From contig SPDT01000007.1 of assembly GCA_008477525.1 (NCBI GenBank), positions 3,844,001 through 3,908,000 of the forward strand: a stretch of 64,000 bases of DNA, in the 5' to 3' direction. This DNA is from Hypomyces perniciosus. Taxonomy: Eukaryota > Ascomycota > Sordariomycetes > Hypocreales > Hypocreaceae. Shown one piece after another: positions 20,920-33,079 of this stretch. Position 1 is the stretch's first letter. Each line of letters starts with the position of its first letter. Under the pieces are notes generated by a model. The model made no database searches. It saw only the letters and a program-made list of their open reading frames with translations, and had not been told where the DNA came from. The position numbers and the translations under genes are program-made.

Positions 20920-21777
20920 GTAGGCCTCATCAGTGTCGTGGAAAGACGGAATTGGTCGATTCTCCGATGGGAACTCATGATGAATGTGATTCTGAACAAG
21001 TTTCCAAAGGAAGAGATGGAAGAACCGTGCTGCTTGGGCGAGTTGAGATGAATCAAGTGTATCAGACTGTAACGTCGATGAGGATGAAGTTTGCCAACGC
21101 AATTGCGATGCGAATTGAGGGAATTGACGATGATCCTGATGGACGAAAGTTTGGGTGGGAAAGGAAGAAAGAAGAAGAGGGTGGGAGGAGAATTTCTTCA
21201 AAAGAAGAAGTGAGAATTTCACCTTTGCCTGTCCGCCTTTAGTGCGCTTCACATGTGAAAAAGGGGGAGGCTGGTGAGGGCATCCCCACTTCAATGTGCC
21301 AACTGCCACGAAGTGAATGCGCATCACTTCGCAAAGTGAGCTGAAATTCGGAAGTTCTGAACAGCTACAGCGTAAAAGAAGAATCTATTATTTATAGCAA
21401 GACTGTCCAAATGGATAGAAGCATTGTAATGTGCATTTCTGAAGAGATTTCAAGCATTTTACCCCTTTTTCGACGGTTTTCAGGGGGGAAGTGAAGTGAA
21501 GCGACTCGCTCACATTCACAACTACTCTCAGAATCTTCTCACGTTGATCCGGCCACGAAAAATTTCTCAATTCACATTACCTAAATAACAAAATTTCCAA
21601 AATTCAACATTGAGGAGCGACATGTATACAAGATCGGCACATCGTACATTCATTAATAGCAAACCCCAGGTTCGTAGCATCAGACTTTCGCCCCCTTTTC
21701 ATCCGTAAAGACCGTCAAGAAGTATTACAACAACCACTTCTAATTTTCCCCATTATTTTCAAGTGATATTTTCGCCA
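20920..21777. other. Intergenic; upstream region of the repeat gene, AT-rich from 21330
   Basis: An open frame on the minus strand (to 21327) has no supported start or domain and probably is 5' UTR of the repeat gene. Nothing else is recognisable. Confidence 0.45.
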
Positions 21778-22835
21778 TTAACAAACAGTGATGTACAACC
21801 CAATAGGTGACGGGTTGTAGTCCTGGAAGTACCTGAGGCAAGTATCGCCTCCACCCTCCGAGATCTCAAAAGCAATAGCCTCGCCAGCCGGACAATCAAA
21901 CGTCGCAATCGTGTAGCTATGTCCAGGAGCCACCGTTGTAACGCCAAAGTCTTGTTTCTTACCAGGCTGGTTGTTCCAAGTGGTGTCCTGCGTGGCAGGC
22001 GAACTGAGCCACGAGAAGTCGAGCGCGCCAGAGCCGGAGAAGGTGTACGACGACGTCTGCAGGTCCTTCTGCTCAGGGAAGAGGAAGACTAGGCTGCATT
22101 TCTTGCCCTGATCTCCACTGGGAATGTCAAAGTTGAAGATGGAGGACACGGTGCTTGAGATCTCGCCAAAGTAGGATGTTCCAGGGGCGTGGTCTGGCTG
22201 GGACTGGTCCACGGGAATGATCAGGTGCGGGAACTCATATGGTCCATTGAGATTATCAGGACATGTCTCTGACTGAGGCGGAGGCGGAGGCGGAGGAGGA
22301 GGTGATGGTGTTGGACATCCAGAGTGGCAGCCGTCAGCGTTGAGTGTGATCTTGCCGCAGTTGATACCGTGGCCGTCCTGAAGGTAGACGTTGTACTGGC
22401 CACTCTCTCCGGTCTCACACTGCAAGAACTCAGTCTGTCCCTGATACGAGACCGAGCCGTCGCAGGCAACCTTGAAACCACGGTCTGGGGTTTGGTTCGT
22501 GTCGCATTGGAGGACATATGTGGGAGCTAGTTACACGATAGTGAGTGAGCAACACCATCAAAATTGAAAAGGGGCAAGACATGTCTCTCGACAGAATACG
22601 TACGGGTCCACCAGCAGCCACGACTGATGTCATCCCAGAGCTGATCTCCCTCAAGTGTAAAGGTAGTAGAGGTGATGTCCGGACCAGCTCTGACCTGGCC
22701 ACTCGAAATCTCGCCAACAGGACCAGAAATGGTCCCTCCAGCAGTGAAGTGTAACTGGCAGCCAGAGCCACCACGAATAGCAACGGACTCAGTCAGAGTC
22801 ACGCCGAGACTAACAAGAAGCAATGAGGATAACAT
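21778..22835 (-). CDS. Secreted But2-domain protein, complement(join(21778..22526,22604..22835)), 326 aa
   Basis: The ATG at 22835 begins a signal peptide (MLSSLLLVSLGVTLTES). An N-terminal Cys-containing module (about 20-140) is followed by a proline run (PPPPPPPPP) and a C-terminal domain of about 150 residues. The latter has the But2 C-terminal (ubiquitin 3-binding protein) features: FPHLIIPVDQSQPD, SSTVSSIFNFDIPS, CSLVFLFPEQ, TSSYTFSGSGALDF, and a final cysteine pair. This domain is common in secreted or cell-wall proteins of filamentous fungi; despite its name an extracellular role is likely. The single intron has donor GTACGT and acceptor CTAG, phase 1. A TATATAAT box lies about 135 bp upstream. 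Confidence 0.88.
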
Positions 22836-22965
22836 GATGGGCAGCTACCCCTTGAGGATGTGTGTTATGTTGCTGTGATCGGAATGATGTATAATGTGCA
22901 GGAGAGCTGTGGATCTCTTGTTGAGTCTGCTGCTGGAGAACAAATTCTACCGGAACGACGCCATC

Positions 22966-22973
22966 ATTATATA
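22966..22973 (-). promoter_or_regulatory. TATA box of the But2-domain gene
   Basis: TATATAAT on the minus strand, 131-138 bp upstream of the ATG. Confidence 0.5.
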
Positions 22974-24523
22974 CCTGAGAGAGACAGCCTTGCCTAGACC
23001 AAACCACCACCTCCCGAAACCAAGCATCCCGAAGGCCAGCCACTGACTCAATGAAGCCAGTCTTCCCTGTTCGGCACATCGCGAAATCACCCAACACCGG
23101 TCAGGATCAACACTGGTCTGAATACGAGAAAGGCCAATGCATCCTAAGGCCAGTCGATCCCAAACTTGTCCAACACCACACACCGAGGGGAACCCAAAAA
23201 CAAGACGCCCGAGGTGGCAATGAGACAAAAGGTCGATGACAAATGGCTCTCGCAATGGCTGATTGGGCCAAAAGGAGACACAAACACAGGAGAGCTCACG
23301 TACTACAACATGTCCATTGTGAGATGGGCTCGGCAACCCACTGCTTCCATCCGGCTCCGTTTCTTGCAGATCCTTGGGTCGTCCAAAAGCTTAGAGTTAA
23401 CCTAAACGGTGACCCGACCAACCGCGCTCTCGCCGACCAGCGACGATCCGTTCAGCTGGACAGCCTTGACCCAGAGCCAAATCTGCCAAGGCAACAAGTG
23501 TGTACTCCGTAGCACAGATGAAGAAGTTGTCGTGTGAAGTTGCTCGTATTGATAGTTTGGACTCCCTCCTCATCGGAGACATGCAGTTCAAAACCGTATC
23601 CTAATTCCTGATGCAAGTCAAACCTTGTGTGCCGTGTGAGCCGGCCAACTCATGATACATTGCAGGATGAATCACTAACAACTACCAGAAGGGAGGGAAT
23701 AGCAAGCAAGGGAGGAGGTCTCTAGACGTTCTAACCAGTTACATCACGGAACTCAGCAAATGATACACCATGTTGAAGTGTCATAATCTTTTTTTGTATT
23801 GACCGCTGTCGGTAATTGTCGTAAGGGCCGCCAAAGTCGGCATCAATCATGTCATAGTAGTGGCATTACTTTCCCGAGTGCCCCGGGTGGCCTGGGTGGC
23901 ATCAATCGGCATTATGGCTTTGTGGGGTGTCCACCCCACAGCCTTCTTTCATCATAGTGTCCTAGTTGCAAGGACGCCATAGGTTGGTCATATCCGATTG
24001 CTTTCCCATTGTGGACAATTGCGCAGCCTAATGACTCGGAATCCCAGTAAGGGACGAGGATGTGGCTTCACTAGGTTTTGGCACATTTCAGTGACGTTTG
24101 TGGCAGACACATAGCTAACATCAAGATGCAGTTGTTGCGACATGCTGATACGACGTCACCCAGGAAGCAAAGAGCCGTTGTGGAGGTTGACCAGAGCAAA
24201 GCCACTCAAAGCCCAGTGTGACAATGGCTAGTCATCGCGGCTCAAAGGCGCGATCAATTTTTCACTAGCCATTGCTCAAGGTTTGGGACCTCGCCACCTC
24301 CGATACAACGGGAATGCCACTGTGCTTTGTGTCAAAATGTTGGTGCTCACCTGGCTGGTAAGACTGGCTTCAGAGCCCGGTGGCTAGTGAGAGCCATCCT
24401 TTCTCCGCCGCTGTTACAATAGGCAACCGCCAAAGGACCAGGCTTGATGTCTATCCTGCAGATCTGGGGAGCGGACCAGCCATTCTCCGGAAATGTAGAT
24501 CAGTCAGACCCATGTCCCCCGCT
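22974..24523. other. Intergenic with two inverted repeats
   Basis: A perfect 9-bp palindrome arm pair with a 2-bp spacer lies at 23921-23940, and an 11-bp inverted repeat with a 31-bp loop at 24222-24274. One TACTCCGTA copy is at 23503. No gene is supported; the region also includes the NOG2 3' flank. Confidence 0.5.
24222..24274. repeat. Inverted repeat, 11-bp perfect arms, 31-bp loop
   Basis: CAATGGCTAGT at 24222-24232 and its complement ACTAGCCATTG at 24264-24274. Confidence 0.75.
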
Positions 24524-26750
24524 TCACTTTCGCTGTCGCTTGTTGGGTCGATTGACCTTGGATGAAATTTGAGCCTTACCAGCGGAAACACGATCAGCCG
24601 AGCCAGGGCCCTCAGCATCTTCCTCTGATCCACCAATGGATAATACGTCGTCCGAATCGCTCTCCGCATCGCTGTCCACACCAGTGGTGGCCCCGAATGA
24701 CGGGTTCCTCGAGGGTGCTTCTTCGGTGTCACTTCCGAACCCTTCAAATTCTTCGTCATCCGTCTCGTCATCCTGGTCAGCCTTCTCTGCAATAGCTTCA
24801 GGCTCAGCTGCATCGGCATCTTCCACTACCTCGGAAATCGGACGCTTCCGGGGCATCTCGCCTAGCTTGCCGCTACGGCCGTTAAGCCTACTTTCACCAT
24901 CCTCCTCACCGTTATTCACTCTTGGAGCAGGAGTGTACCACGGGATCTTGCCTCTCATGAAGTCATTCAGGATCATCTTGGCCACACCGTCCAGGTCGGC
25001 TTCTCCTCCTCGAAGGAGACGGCCTCCCTTCCTGGCCAGAATCTCGAGGAGCTCAGTCGCGTTCTGCCACCCCTTGATATCGTATGTCTTCTCCATGTGA
25101 TGTCGCTTGACCTTGTCAAGTACAGCCGAGATGTATTGCTCAGGATGTTCTACCTTCTCCACTCGCACAACACCACGCAGGACGAGGTCTGTTGGCGTAT
25201 CAGTGCTTGATGGGGGTACGATACCAGGGCAGTCGATGAGGTAGATGCGCTTCATCAGGGTGACATACTGCCACACCTTGGTTTCGCCAGGAATTGGTGC
25301 CACAGTGCACACCTTCTTCTTCAGGAGGGTATTGATGATAGAAGACTTTCCGGTATTCGGACCACCAATCAGGCCGACGGAGATCTGTTTTCTGTCGGAG
25401 TGAAGAGCCGAGAACTGCCTAAGGAGCTGGATCAAGGATCCTTTACCAAGGAATTGTTGATGCTTGCGTGAAACGCCAATGTCGGGTATTCTTTGGAGAG
25501 AGCCCGCACCCATGCGGCCTATCATCGTGTTAGGCTGTGTCTTTCCCAATGCGATAATTGAAATAGCAAACTCAAATGCAAGAATGTGTGTGTCTTCACT
25601 AAGAAGCTCCTGTGGATGCCTGGTATGGCGAAGGAAGGCTTCAACTCATCAGACTCACAGCCCTCTCGGATAAGTAACCAAAACGGCACTCATAAGCCAA
25701 CGACATGACGCCGAGGCAGGTTGAGAGGGCAATTGATCTCCCAATGTTGTAACAGACGATCCTCCACGGAAAAGTAGGTGAGGTGTCCTGACAAAAAACA
25801 TTGGGGCCTCGAAAGGCAGAAAGTAGAAACATTGAAAAACAGTGAAATAGGAAAAGAAAAAAACTTACTGCAACACTGGTGGGAACCAAATCGCACTTGT
25901 TCAAGACAAAGATCAAGTGCTTGTGGGGTGCCTCCTCCTTGAGATACTTCTCAACACTCCTACACCGGGTGTTGATTGGATCTCTGGCGTCCAGAACGTG
26001 AATGACCACATCTGAAGAGTCGATAACCTTGTAAAGCTCGTTCCAGATACGCTTACTCTGGCCCTTGTCGAACACCGGCTCGATAGCCATGGTAAGCACA
26101 TCCTCCTCGGGATCATTGCCAGAGTTGCCACTCAGCAATTTGGCATGGTCCAAACGCTCTTGGTATGTTTCCATGCTCTTCTCAGTGTCACCAGCTAGAT
26201 CAGTAAGACTACTGACACCAAGCTTGACACGGTTCCTCTGAGCCTTGGGCCCAAAGACGCCCGAGAATGGTGCAGTCTCAATGGTCATCTTGGCCTTGTG
26301 CTGCTTGATGCCATTGGTGGTGTCGGCACCACCATCCTGGATCAGACTCATAGGAAGCTTGTTTGTCTTGAGGAGAACCTGGTAAGGATCCTTCGCCTTC
26401 TCAGCCATGGCCTCGCGAAAGGACGTCAGAGTATCTTGAGAGATGACGCGGGTGTTGGTGAACCACTTGCGGTTCGGCTCGATTCGGGCATTGGGGATTT
26501 CTCTTGACTGATAACTCGCAGCCTTGACGATCTTCCCGTCTGCATTCCTCTGTGCCTTGCCATCCTTGTACATGTTCACGACCTTGACCTTCTTCGCATC
26601 GCTTTGGGTCCTGTTAGCTCTCGCTGGAACCAGGACAATGAGCTGCACCTACCGATAGAAGTTCTCGCCCTTAACCCGAACATTGCCCAAGCCATCGCCA
26701 GTCTTGCCCTGGCGGACACGCCTGGTGGCTTCCTTTTTCCCGGTGCCCAT
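24524..26750 (-). CDS. NOG2: Nucleolar GTP-binding protein 2, with an apparent one-base frame break at ~25448
   Basis: NOG2 is an essential circularly permuted GTPase that acts late in 60S subunit assembly in nucleus and nucleolus. Exons: 26750-26653 ([18 protein letters not shown]), 26601-25869 (acceptor could be 9 bp earlier), and 25518 to 24524. Permuted G motifs are visible: NKCD (G4) in exon 2, GGPNTGKSS (G1) and DCPG (G3) in exon 3, followed by an acidic Ser/Asp-rich tail. The second intron (25519-25868, 350 bp) is long for this window. Exon 3 opens with [19 protein letters not shown]; the conserved GKGSLIQLL follows in another frame. One base is missing near 25447-25449 relative to the conserved reading. 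As NOG2 is essential in yeast, an assembly error is the likeliest cause. Confidence 0.88.
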
Positions 26751-27054
26751 GGTTGGAGGATTCGGGCTCGTTGTCGAGCACAAGGGAACTGCAAAGGAAA
26801 AGATGCAAAAGATGCGAGAACAAAGAAATTTATGCCAGTCGCCTCTTATCACGAACTTTTTTTTCCCGGGAACCCCACCTTTCTGCAGGCGGTGGCTGGG
26901 CGACCACGTTAGTCAAGCAGGGGGGTAAACGGGTTCTCGGAGGCAAATAATCCGGATAGCTTCACAATTGACAATTTTCAATGAGAGTCGGCATCGCGCG
27001 ATTACCGGTTTGATATCTCAGCGCATCGTCATTGTGCCGAGTAGACACTGCAAG
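26751..27054. promoter_or_regulatory. Shared divergent promoter of NOG2 and mS26
   Basis: 304 bp separate the two opposite start codons, so both genes must be driven from here. One codes for a cytosolic ribosome assembly factor, the other for a mitoribosomal protein. No motif is singled out. Confidence 0.6.
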
Positions 27055-27966
27055 ATGTCGTTCAATTCTACATGGTCCTGCCTAAGGCCATCAGTACGGC
27101 ACTTAGCGTCGCGAAGCTTCTCAACAACACCGGCAATCCTCTCGAACGCTGTGCCTCCCGAATCACCCTCATATATCCGACTTCCTACCCCCCCTCAGTC
27201 CCAATCCGATGAAGTAAAGCCTCCCCGCGTGAGGGGTCATCTACCCGTACCGCGCGAGGTCTTCCCTCGCTCAGAAGGCGATCGCAAAATCCAGCCCGAA
27301 TACATTCAAAAGACTGCGCCAAAGCCGGCCAACGAGCGGGAACCGTCAAACGAAGCCCAGCGATGGAAGACCGAAATGGCCAACAACCGACGAGAAAACC
27401 TGGAGCAGGGTTTGAAGGCGCTCTGGGACCGGCGCAATAAGAAGGATGCTGTCCGGAATGCTCGCGTGAGGGGCAAATTTGAGGAGCACAACAAGGCGGC
27501 CGCCGCGCCAGAACGGGAGGATGATCGACTTACTCGAAGCACCGTCCAGGATGGCATCATGGACACCAAGGTGCATCCCGATCCAGATCGCTTTTCCCGC
27601 GCAGACCGCAGCCGCACAAAGGTCGCAGCAAAAGAAAAAGTCAAATACGAGGCTCGACGAGACTCTCTCATGGAGATGTACATTAATGCCTCCAACTTCA
27701 TCGTTCAGGAGAGTGAGCTCAAGGCAGAGATTGAAAAGATCTTCACAGAGGATTACTTCAGAAAGCAGAGCCAGGCCTTCGGTCGCCACGGCGCCACTGA
27801 GAACACTTGGGGCATATATGGCAAACCACCTTCAATTGCCAACATGCTGGAAACCACCACTGGAACATCTACCAAGGTTATGGACTACTATGAGTCCGAA
27901 TACGATCGCTCCGTCAAGAGGCAGAAGAGAATTGCCGAGGAGTTTACAGGAGGAAAAATGGAGTAA
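27055..27966 (+). CDS. Mitochondrial small-subunit ribosomal protein mS26 (PET123-like), 303 aa
   Basis: The ATG at 27055 opens an intronless ORF with a mitochondrial presequence (MSFNSTWSCLRPSVRHLASR, then SFSTTPA). The rest is very basic with long helical, Lys/Arg/Glu-rich stretches, a VRGHLPVPREVFP motif near residue 60 and a conserved C-terminal part (AEIEKIFTEDYFRKQSQAFG). This pattern matches fungal mS26/Pet123 proteins of the 37S subunit as I know them; no alignment was possible. It diverges from NOG2. The upstream in-frame extension to 26968 is not needed. Confidence 0.72.
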   Translation: MSFNSTWSCLRPSVRHLASRSFSTTPAILSNAVPPESPSYIRLPTPPQSQSDEVKPPRVRGHLPVPREVFPRSEGDRKIQPEYIQKTAPKPANEREPSNEAQRWKTEMANNRRENLEQGLKALWDRRNKKDAVRNARVRGKFEEHNKAAAAPEREDDRLTRSTVQDGIMDTKVHPDPDRFSRADRSRTKVAAKEKVKYEARRDSLMEMYINASNFIVQESELKAEIEKIFTEDYFRKQSQAFGRHGATENTWGIYGKPPSIANMLETTTGTSTKVMDYYESEYDRSVKRQKRIAEEFTGGKME

Positions 27967-28391
27967 CAATGTTGGGATCCAGTGCATATGTAGAATATGA
28001 TGCCTTGTTCAAACGCACTGCATGTATAGTAACGTTGGCATCTACGAAAAAAGACCATATTTCATGAACACACACGCGCGCTCACCCTCCAAAGGGACCT
28101 GCCTAGTCAGACCTCTATAAATTGGCATGAGTAAACCGAGATGGATAGTAAAGTCAACTAACTAGATTTGCAATACATTCTCTCTTCACATTATGCTTCA
28201 ATTCGTACAGTTGGGTAGACAAAGAAAACGCAGCATAATTCCAAATCCCACGCCTAAAACGCCGAAGCAGCAAGAGAAGACGATCAAGTACGCCTCTTGC
28301 CGAGTATGTACGTCTAAGAGGCTGCATATGTCTCATTATCCTTTGCAGCTTGTTCTGCCAAAACATTCGAAAAGTCTGTCTAGGCAACGCT
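27967..28391. other. Short convergent intergenic region
   Basis: 3' flanks of the mS26 and ABC transporter genes; nothing else seen. Confidence 0.5.
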
Positions 28392-31300
28392 CTATCGCTT
28401 TTCAACTAGAAGAACGTGCATCGCACCATAAGCCAGAACGATGAAGGCAGCCGCGAAGATACCCAGGTTTCTGATATCCGACCAAAGTGCGCCATTTTCG
28501 AAACCAAAGGAACTGAGAATCGCAGCACCCGGGACTGTAATGTCTAGGCCATATTTCTTGTCCACAAGGGTGAGTTCTAGCACTTCATTGACGATGAGTG
28601 ACTCGAAACCGTAGTGGAAAATGGACAACGTTTGTAGCCACAAGGCACCTTTCGGTGTTGCATCGTGATTGAGCAGGAAGCCAGCAAAGAGGAGACTGAA
28701 TAGCATGACCAGGCTACCAATCAGGTTCGCTACACCGCCGTCTTTGCAGACGATACCAATGAAGAGGCAAATAGCGGCAGCCGCGAGGTTGAACAACACC
28801 AAGACCAGCATGAACTTGAAGAAATGCGCGCCGTCAGGCACAAGGCCGGTCATGGGGTAGATGATGGAGCCCATCAAAATTGGCGGGATGATTCTCAGTG
28901 GGATGATATCGAAAAGAACCTTCGCAGCGAAATAGGTGGCTGGGGAATAGTAGCCGTTGGCTCGTTCACGAACGAAGAGGAGCCGTTCACTAGCAAACAC
29001 GTTCAAACTCGTAAGGGTGCTAAAGCCGAATAGAGCCAGGAGGAAGAAGAACAGACCGAGACGATTCTGGAAGCCAGGAATATCATCAGTAAGACCGTAA
29101 AAGAGGTATCCGGAAAACACAGCGAGGATGATGGCGATAGCATAGTGAGTAAGCATCAGCATCGGATTCCGATACAAGTTCTTCCATGTCCTCTGAGATA
29201 AAATCACAAATTGGCGGAGATAGCCAACTCGATCGTAGCCCTTTCCAACCGCGCTGGTATAAATGTTGGGTCCATCTGGAGTATATCCGTTGGAAGAGTT
29301 AGGTCCATTCGCTCTCTCTGCTCCAGCAATTGCTTGCTGGATTTCTTCATGGGTGGAAATCGCAATATCTGACTGAGAAAATGATTGAGTAATAATATCC
29401 AGATCTGTTCCTGCGACAGCCGCCGGAGGCAGGTCGTGAGGGTCCTCGGGTAGATGATTTGGCAGTGAGCTGGTTGGATTCGTCTGGAGCCGGTAAGCGC
29501 CTTGAATCTCGCCGCCAGCGTCTGAAGAAGCGGCAGTATCGGCATGGTGCTTTCTGCGAGTAAACAACTCCCGTTCCTGACGTACTTTGACGGAATCGCG
29601 GCGTCGGTTCTTAGGCCGTAATGACGGTTCAGCGCCACTGTCCTCGGCGGTACTGCCGCCGGATATGCTAGCAATGGACTTCACTGCCCTTGTGCTACTT
29701 GGTCCGACACTCGCGGAATCAGTGGCAATCGTGCCATCGTCGACAGATTCAGTTTTTCCCGCGTGCATAGTGAGATCAACGAGGTAATCAGCGATATTGA
29801 AGCCAGCAGGGCATTCGTATCCAATTTCGTCAAAATATGGCTGACAGTGTGCAAACGGCCCGGAGTAAACCATTTTCCCTCGTGCCAAAAGGATGAGTCT
29901 GTCGAAAAGTGCCACGATGTTTGAGCGAGGTTGATGAATAGTGAAGATGACGGTTCGCTTGTAACTCTTTGCCATAGTAACCAGGCACTCAATGACATTG
30001 TATGCGTTGTAGGCATCCAGTCCGCTTGTTGGTTCATCGAGAAATAGAATGGAAGGGCTGGTCACTAACTCGCAGGCAATTCCCACTCGTCGCTTTTCGC
30101 CACCAGATATTCCTCGGCCTTTCCCTTCCTCGGATCCAATGAGCGAGTCACGAATATGATAAATTCCCAGTTCCTTTTCAACTTCCACAACTCTCTGTTC
30201 TTTCGCGAGACGACTCATGTCACGCGGAAGACGAAGAAGGGCGCTGTTAAGAATTGTCTCATGGACCGTAAGCGTAGGTAGCATTGTATCCTCCTGGTCA
30301 ACGAAGCCGACAACATTTTTATAGTCGGAATCGTTAACCTTTTCACCATTGACGTGGAAATCTCCACTGACGTGGCCACGCTTGTTCTTGCGAGCAAGAA
30401 TGTCCAAGAATGTCGTCTTGCCGGCACCTGAGGCACCCATGATTGCAGTAACTTCCCCTGGGTGACATACCCCTTGAATTCCGGACAGAATATTCTTACC
30501 GTTAAGAGAGTAGGCGACTTTTTCAAAGTACAAAGCCGCTGGCTTGTGGTCAGCCATGAGCTTGGTGCTTTCATCGTCGGAATCATCCAGACGGATAGCC
30601 CCATCTCGTAATTTGCGCCGAGATAGGTACCAGGTAAGAACAATAACTGCGGCCAAGAAAAGCGCACAACCAGCGATCACTCCAGCGATGAGAGGTGTGT
30701 TGATCTGCTTCACCGGACGTCTGTAACCTGGTACCTCGGTCTCGTACAAGCATTCACCTGCCTGGCAACCCAGAAGGATGCTGGTGTCGCCAATCAGGCT
30801 GATGATGAGATTGTCCATTTCCGGTTCACTAAAAGCGCAATCATGTGCACCACCACCTTTCTGGGTACAGTCGAATCGACCAGGACCTTTGATCGCCTGG
30901 TCCAAGAAGTCACTAAGGTCAAGCGAACCGTCCTTGCCGCACATCATGCGGCCGGGAATACAGCTGCAACTTATGCGATCGCATTTATACGAGGTGCTGT
31001 TTTGGGTCGTGCCGAACTGTGCGCTGGATTCGCAATCGGAAAGGTGACAGTAGAAGGATTCGACCTTGTCAACCCAGACTAAGAGCGGTCAGTGGATACG
31101 TGGGATGGGAGCGATATGGGTAGAACCGACATTGAAAGTCGCAGGTCGCGTCTTCTTCCTTGCATGTAAACGTAACTTCAGGCTTCTGCTTGCCAAGCAG
31201 GTCGGTGATCTTCCTGTTGGTGACATCGCAAATCTGGTGGTTGTACTTGATGAGCTCGCCGTTCTGGTAGCAGACACCGCCACTTCCCGTCTCCATCAAG

Positions 31301-31847
31301 GCATTGCAAGCTTTGTTCGAGGTACAGACGTTGCAGTTGATACCGGTCCAGCCTTCATCACATTCGCAGGAATCGCCAGACCGCATTGGCCGGTCTCGGC
31401 CACGGCCAAGAGAGCCGCACACTGAGGGCACCCGAGGTTAGCAGGAGCCGGTAGAGATTGTGATGTGGGATGCGACGCAAACGCAAACGCGGTATGATTG
31501 CGATCGGTTGACATACATGGCTCAAGACAGTCATCGCCACCGAACCCATCGGGGCAGTCACACTTCCCGTTGAACTCGTTGCAGCCAGCGTACTGAGTGC
31601 AGGTGTGGGCGGGCAACAGACAGTTAAAGCTGCGACATCCATCAGCATTGATCCTCCACACAGCCGCAGAGCGAAAACGGCATGGCTCTTACCATGGCGG
31701 GCAGTCTTTGGGGCGGCCATCCATGAGCGCGAGCTGGGCACGCAGCATGTCGACGTTGGAGTAACTCGAGTTCGCATAGGCCGCCGCCAGGGAGGGCAAA
31801 ACAGCCGCAGCCCAGGCGAGCAGGCTCCTACAGCTCCGAGGAGCCAT
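28392..31847 (-). CDS. ADP1: ADP1-type ABCG transporter, complement(join(28392..31078,31131..31421,31517..31629,31693..31847)), 1081 aa
   Basis: Half-size ABCG transporter with a long extracellular N-terminus, as in yeast Adp1; the substrate is unknown. Order: signal peptide ([20 protein letters not shown]), Cys-rich EGF-like region ([14 protein letters not shown], then [12 protein letters not shown], then [12 protein letters not shown]), a membrane segment near residue 315, the ATPase domain and a C-terminal membrane domain. The ATPase has Walker [10 protein letters not shown] (about 400), signature ISGGEKRR and Walker [14 protein letters not shown] ~170-residue hydrophilic linker follows, then six or so membrane segments. 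Three introns near the 5' end were placed by phase: donors GTAAGA, GTATGT and the unusual GTCGGT, each with a usable acceptor. Length agrees with ADP1 proteins (about 1050-1100). Confidence 0.93.
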
Positions 31848-32971
31848 GACGATTGGCGTGCAAATGCGACAGCGTCTGCGACAGATGGCGCTGGTGGCAG
31901 GGCTGTGATGGCAGCTCGTCCTAGAGCATCGAAGGTGTGTCGGTGGGAAGAGTGACGACGTCGACCGGCTCCTCAAGTCGGCCTGGAGGCTGGAGCTCGG
32001 ACGGGGTACGTACCGCTTCCGGGGTTCCTGGCGCCCTGTCCCGCCGTCATCGTCGTGTCTGGGGCAACCTTGGCAGCCCTGAACCCTGCCCTGAGGCTGC
32101 TATTGGCACGCAAACCTGTGAATCCCCGCACCGAGCTCATGAATGTTGGGCCGCGATTTGATTGGGGAGTTGAGTTGGGAGTTGGGGGAGCTTCAAGGCT
32201 GGCTGCTGCAACGCCAAATGTTACGGATGCACGTGGCTCTACGACAAAAAAATATGCAAGATGCCTTGGGCGTCGTTTGGTTTCCAGTCATTGCTAGGCT
32301 CATACACTGAACCGATGAGGCGATCTGCCAAGTTCCCAGCCCGTGTGTCAGGCTGGGGCCGAAACGACCGGCTCTATGTACGTCAAACATGGGCAAACTC
32401 TGATAATAACAGCGCGACTGACGGTGATGAAAATCGCATGTGCTTGCAGGTTGGCGATACTCGTAATTTATTAATATTACTTAGATACTACGAGTAGATG
32501 TTATGGATGGGGTGTGGTTGAGAAGATGAGAAACCCATCCAAGTCGACTTTTCATATTAGTATCCCGAATCTCTTGAAAACACCAGCGCATCATCTGTTT
32601 CGTGACGTGAGACAGACTGGATGATAGAATGCATGAATCATCCCATATCAACCTTGCAAAGCTTCCTACCTTGGTGGCTATCTTTATTCGCTTCAGGGAT
32701 AAGGTCACGGGTCGTTCCGAAATCCGAATCCATAGCAAGCCCTCTGCTACGAGTAGGTACCTTAGTCGGACACTGCTCCGCACATAAGGTATTAAGGTAA
32801 GGTAGTGACAGGTAGACTCCCTCCCAACTTGGCTGGCGCCCATACTTGCCTAAGATGGGTAATAAAGTGCATCAATAGTACTACTTTGTACCACCCCATT
32901 TGATCTTGACAAGGCGCGCCTTGAGTTGACCTCCTGGGTTTGTATTTCGTACCCAATTAACCTTGACTGTG
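31848..32971. other. Intergenic; no gene supported
   Basis: GC-rich near the ABC gene start, then mixed composition with no recognisable coding ORF. Upstream region of both neighbours. Confidence 0.5.
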
Positions 32972-32979
32972 TATTTAAG
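32972..32979 (+). promoter_or_regulatory. TATA-like element of the aminotransferase gene
   Basis: TATTTAAG, 108 bp upstream of the ATG. The same octamer sits at a similar distance before the aspartic protease gene downstream. Confidence 0.45.
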
Positions 32980-33079
32980 CAATGGTTCCTACGAGACGAA
33001 GAAGACTTGTGAGCAGTCCATAATCATTCGCACTCTTATCAACTTACAATTATCTTCATTTTGAATAGTAACAGCAAGG

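Noticed and set aside
25519..25868. Extra coding sequence in the long NOG2 intron
   Set aside because: Although one frame stays open for a while, it is Phe/Leu-rich and unlike NOG2, and good donor and acceptor signals bracket it.
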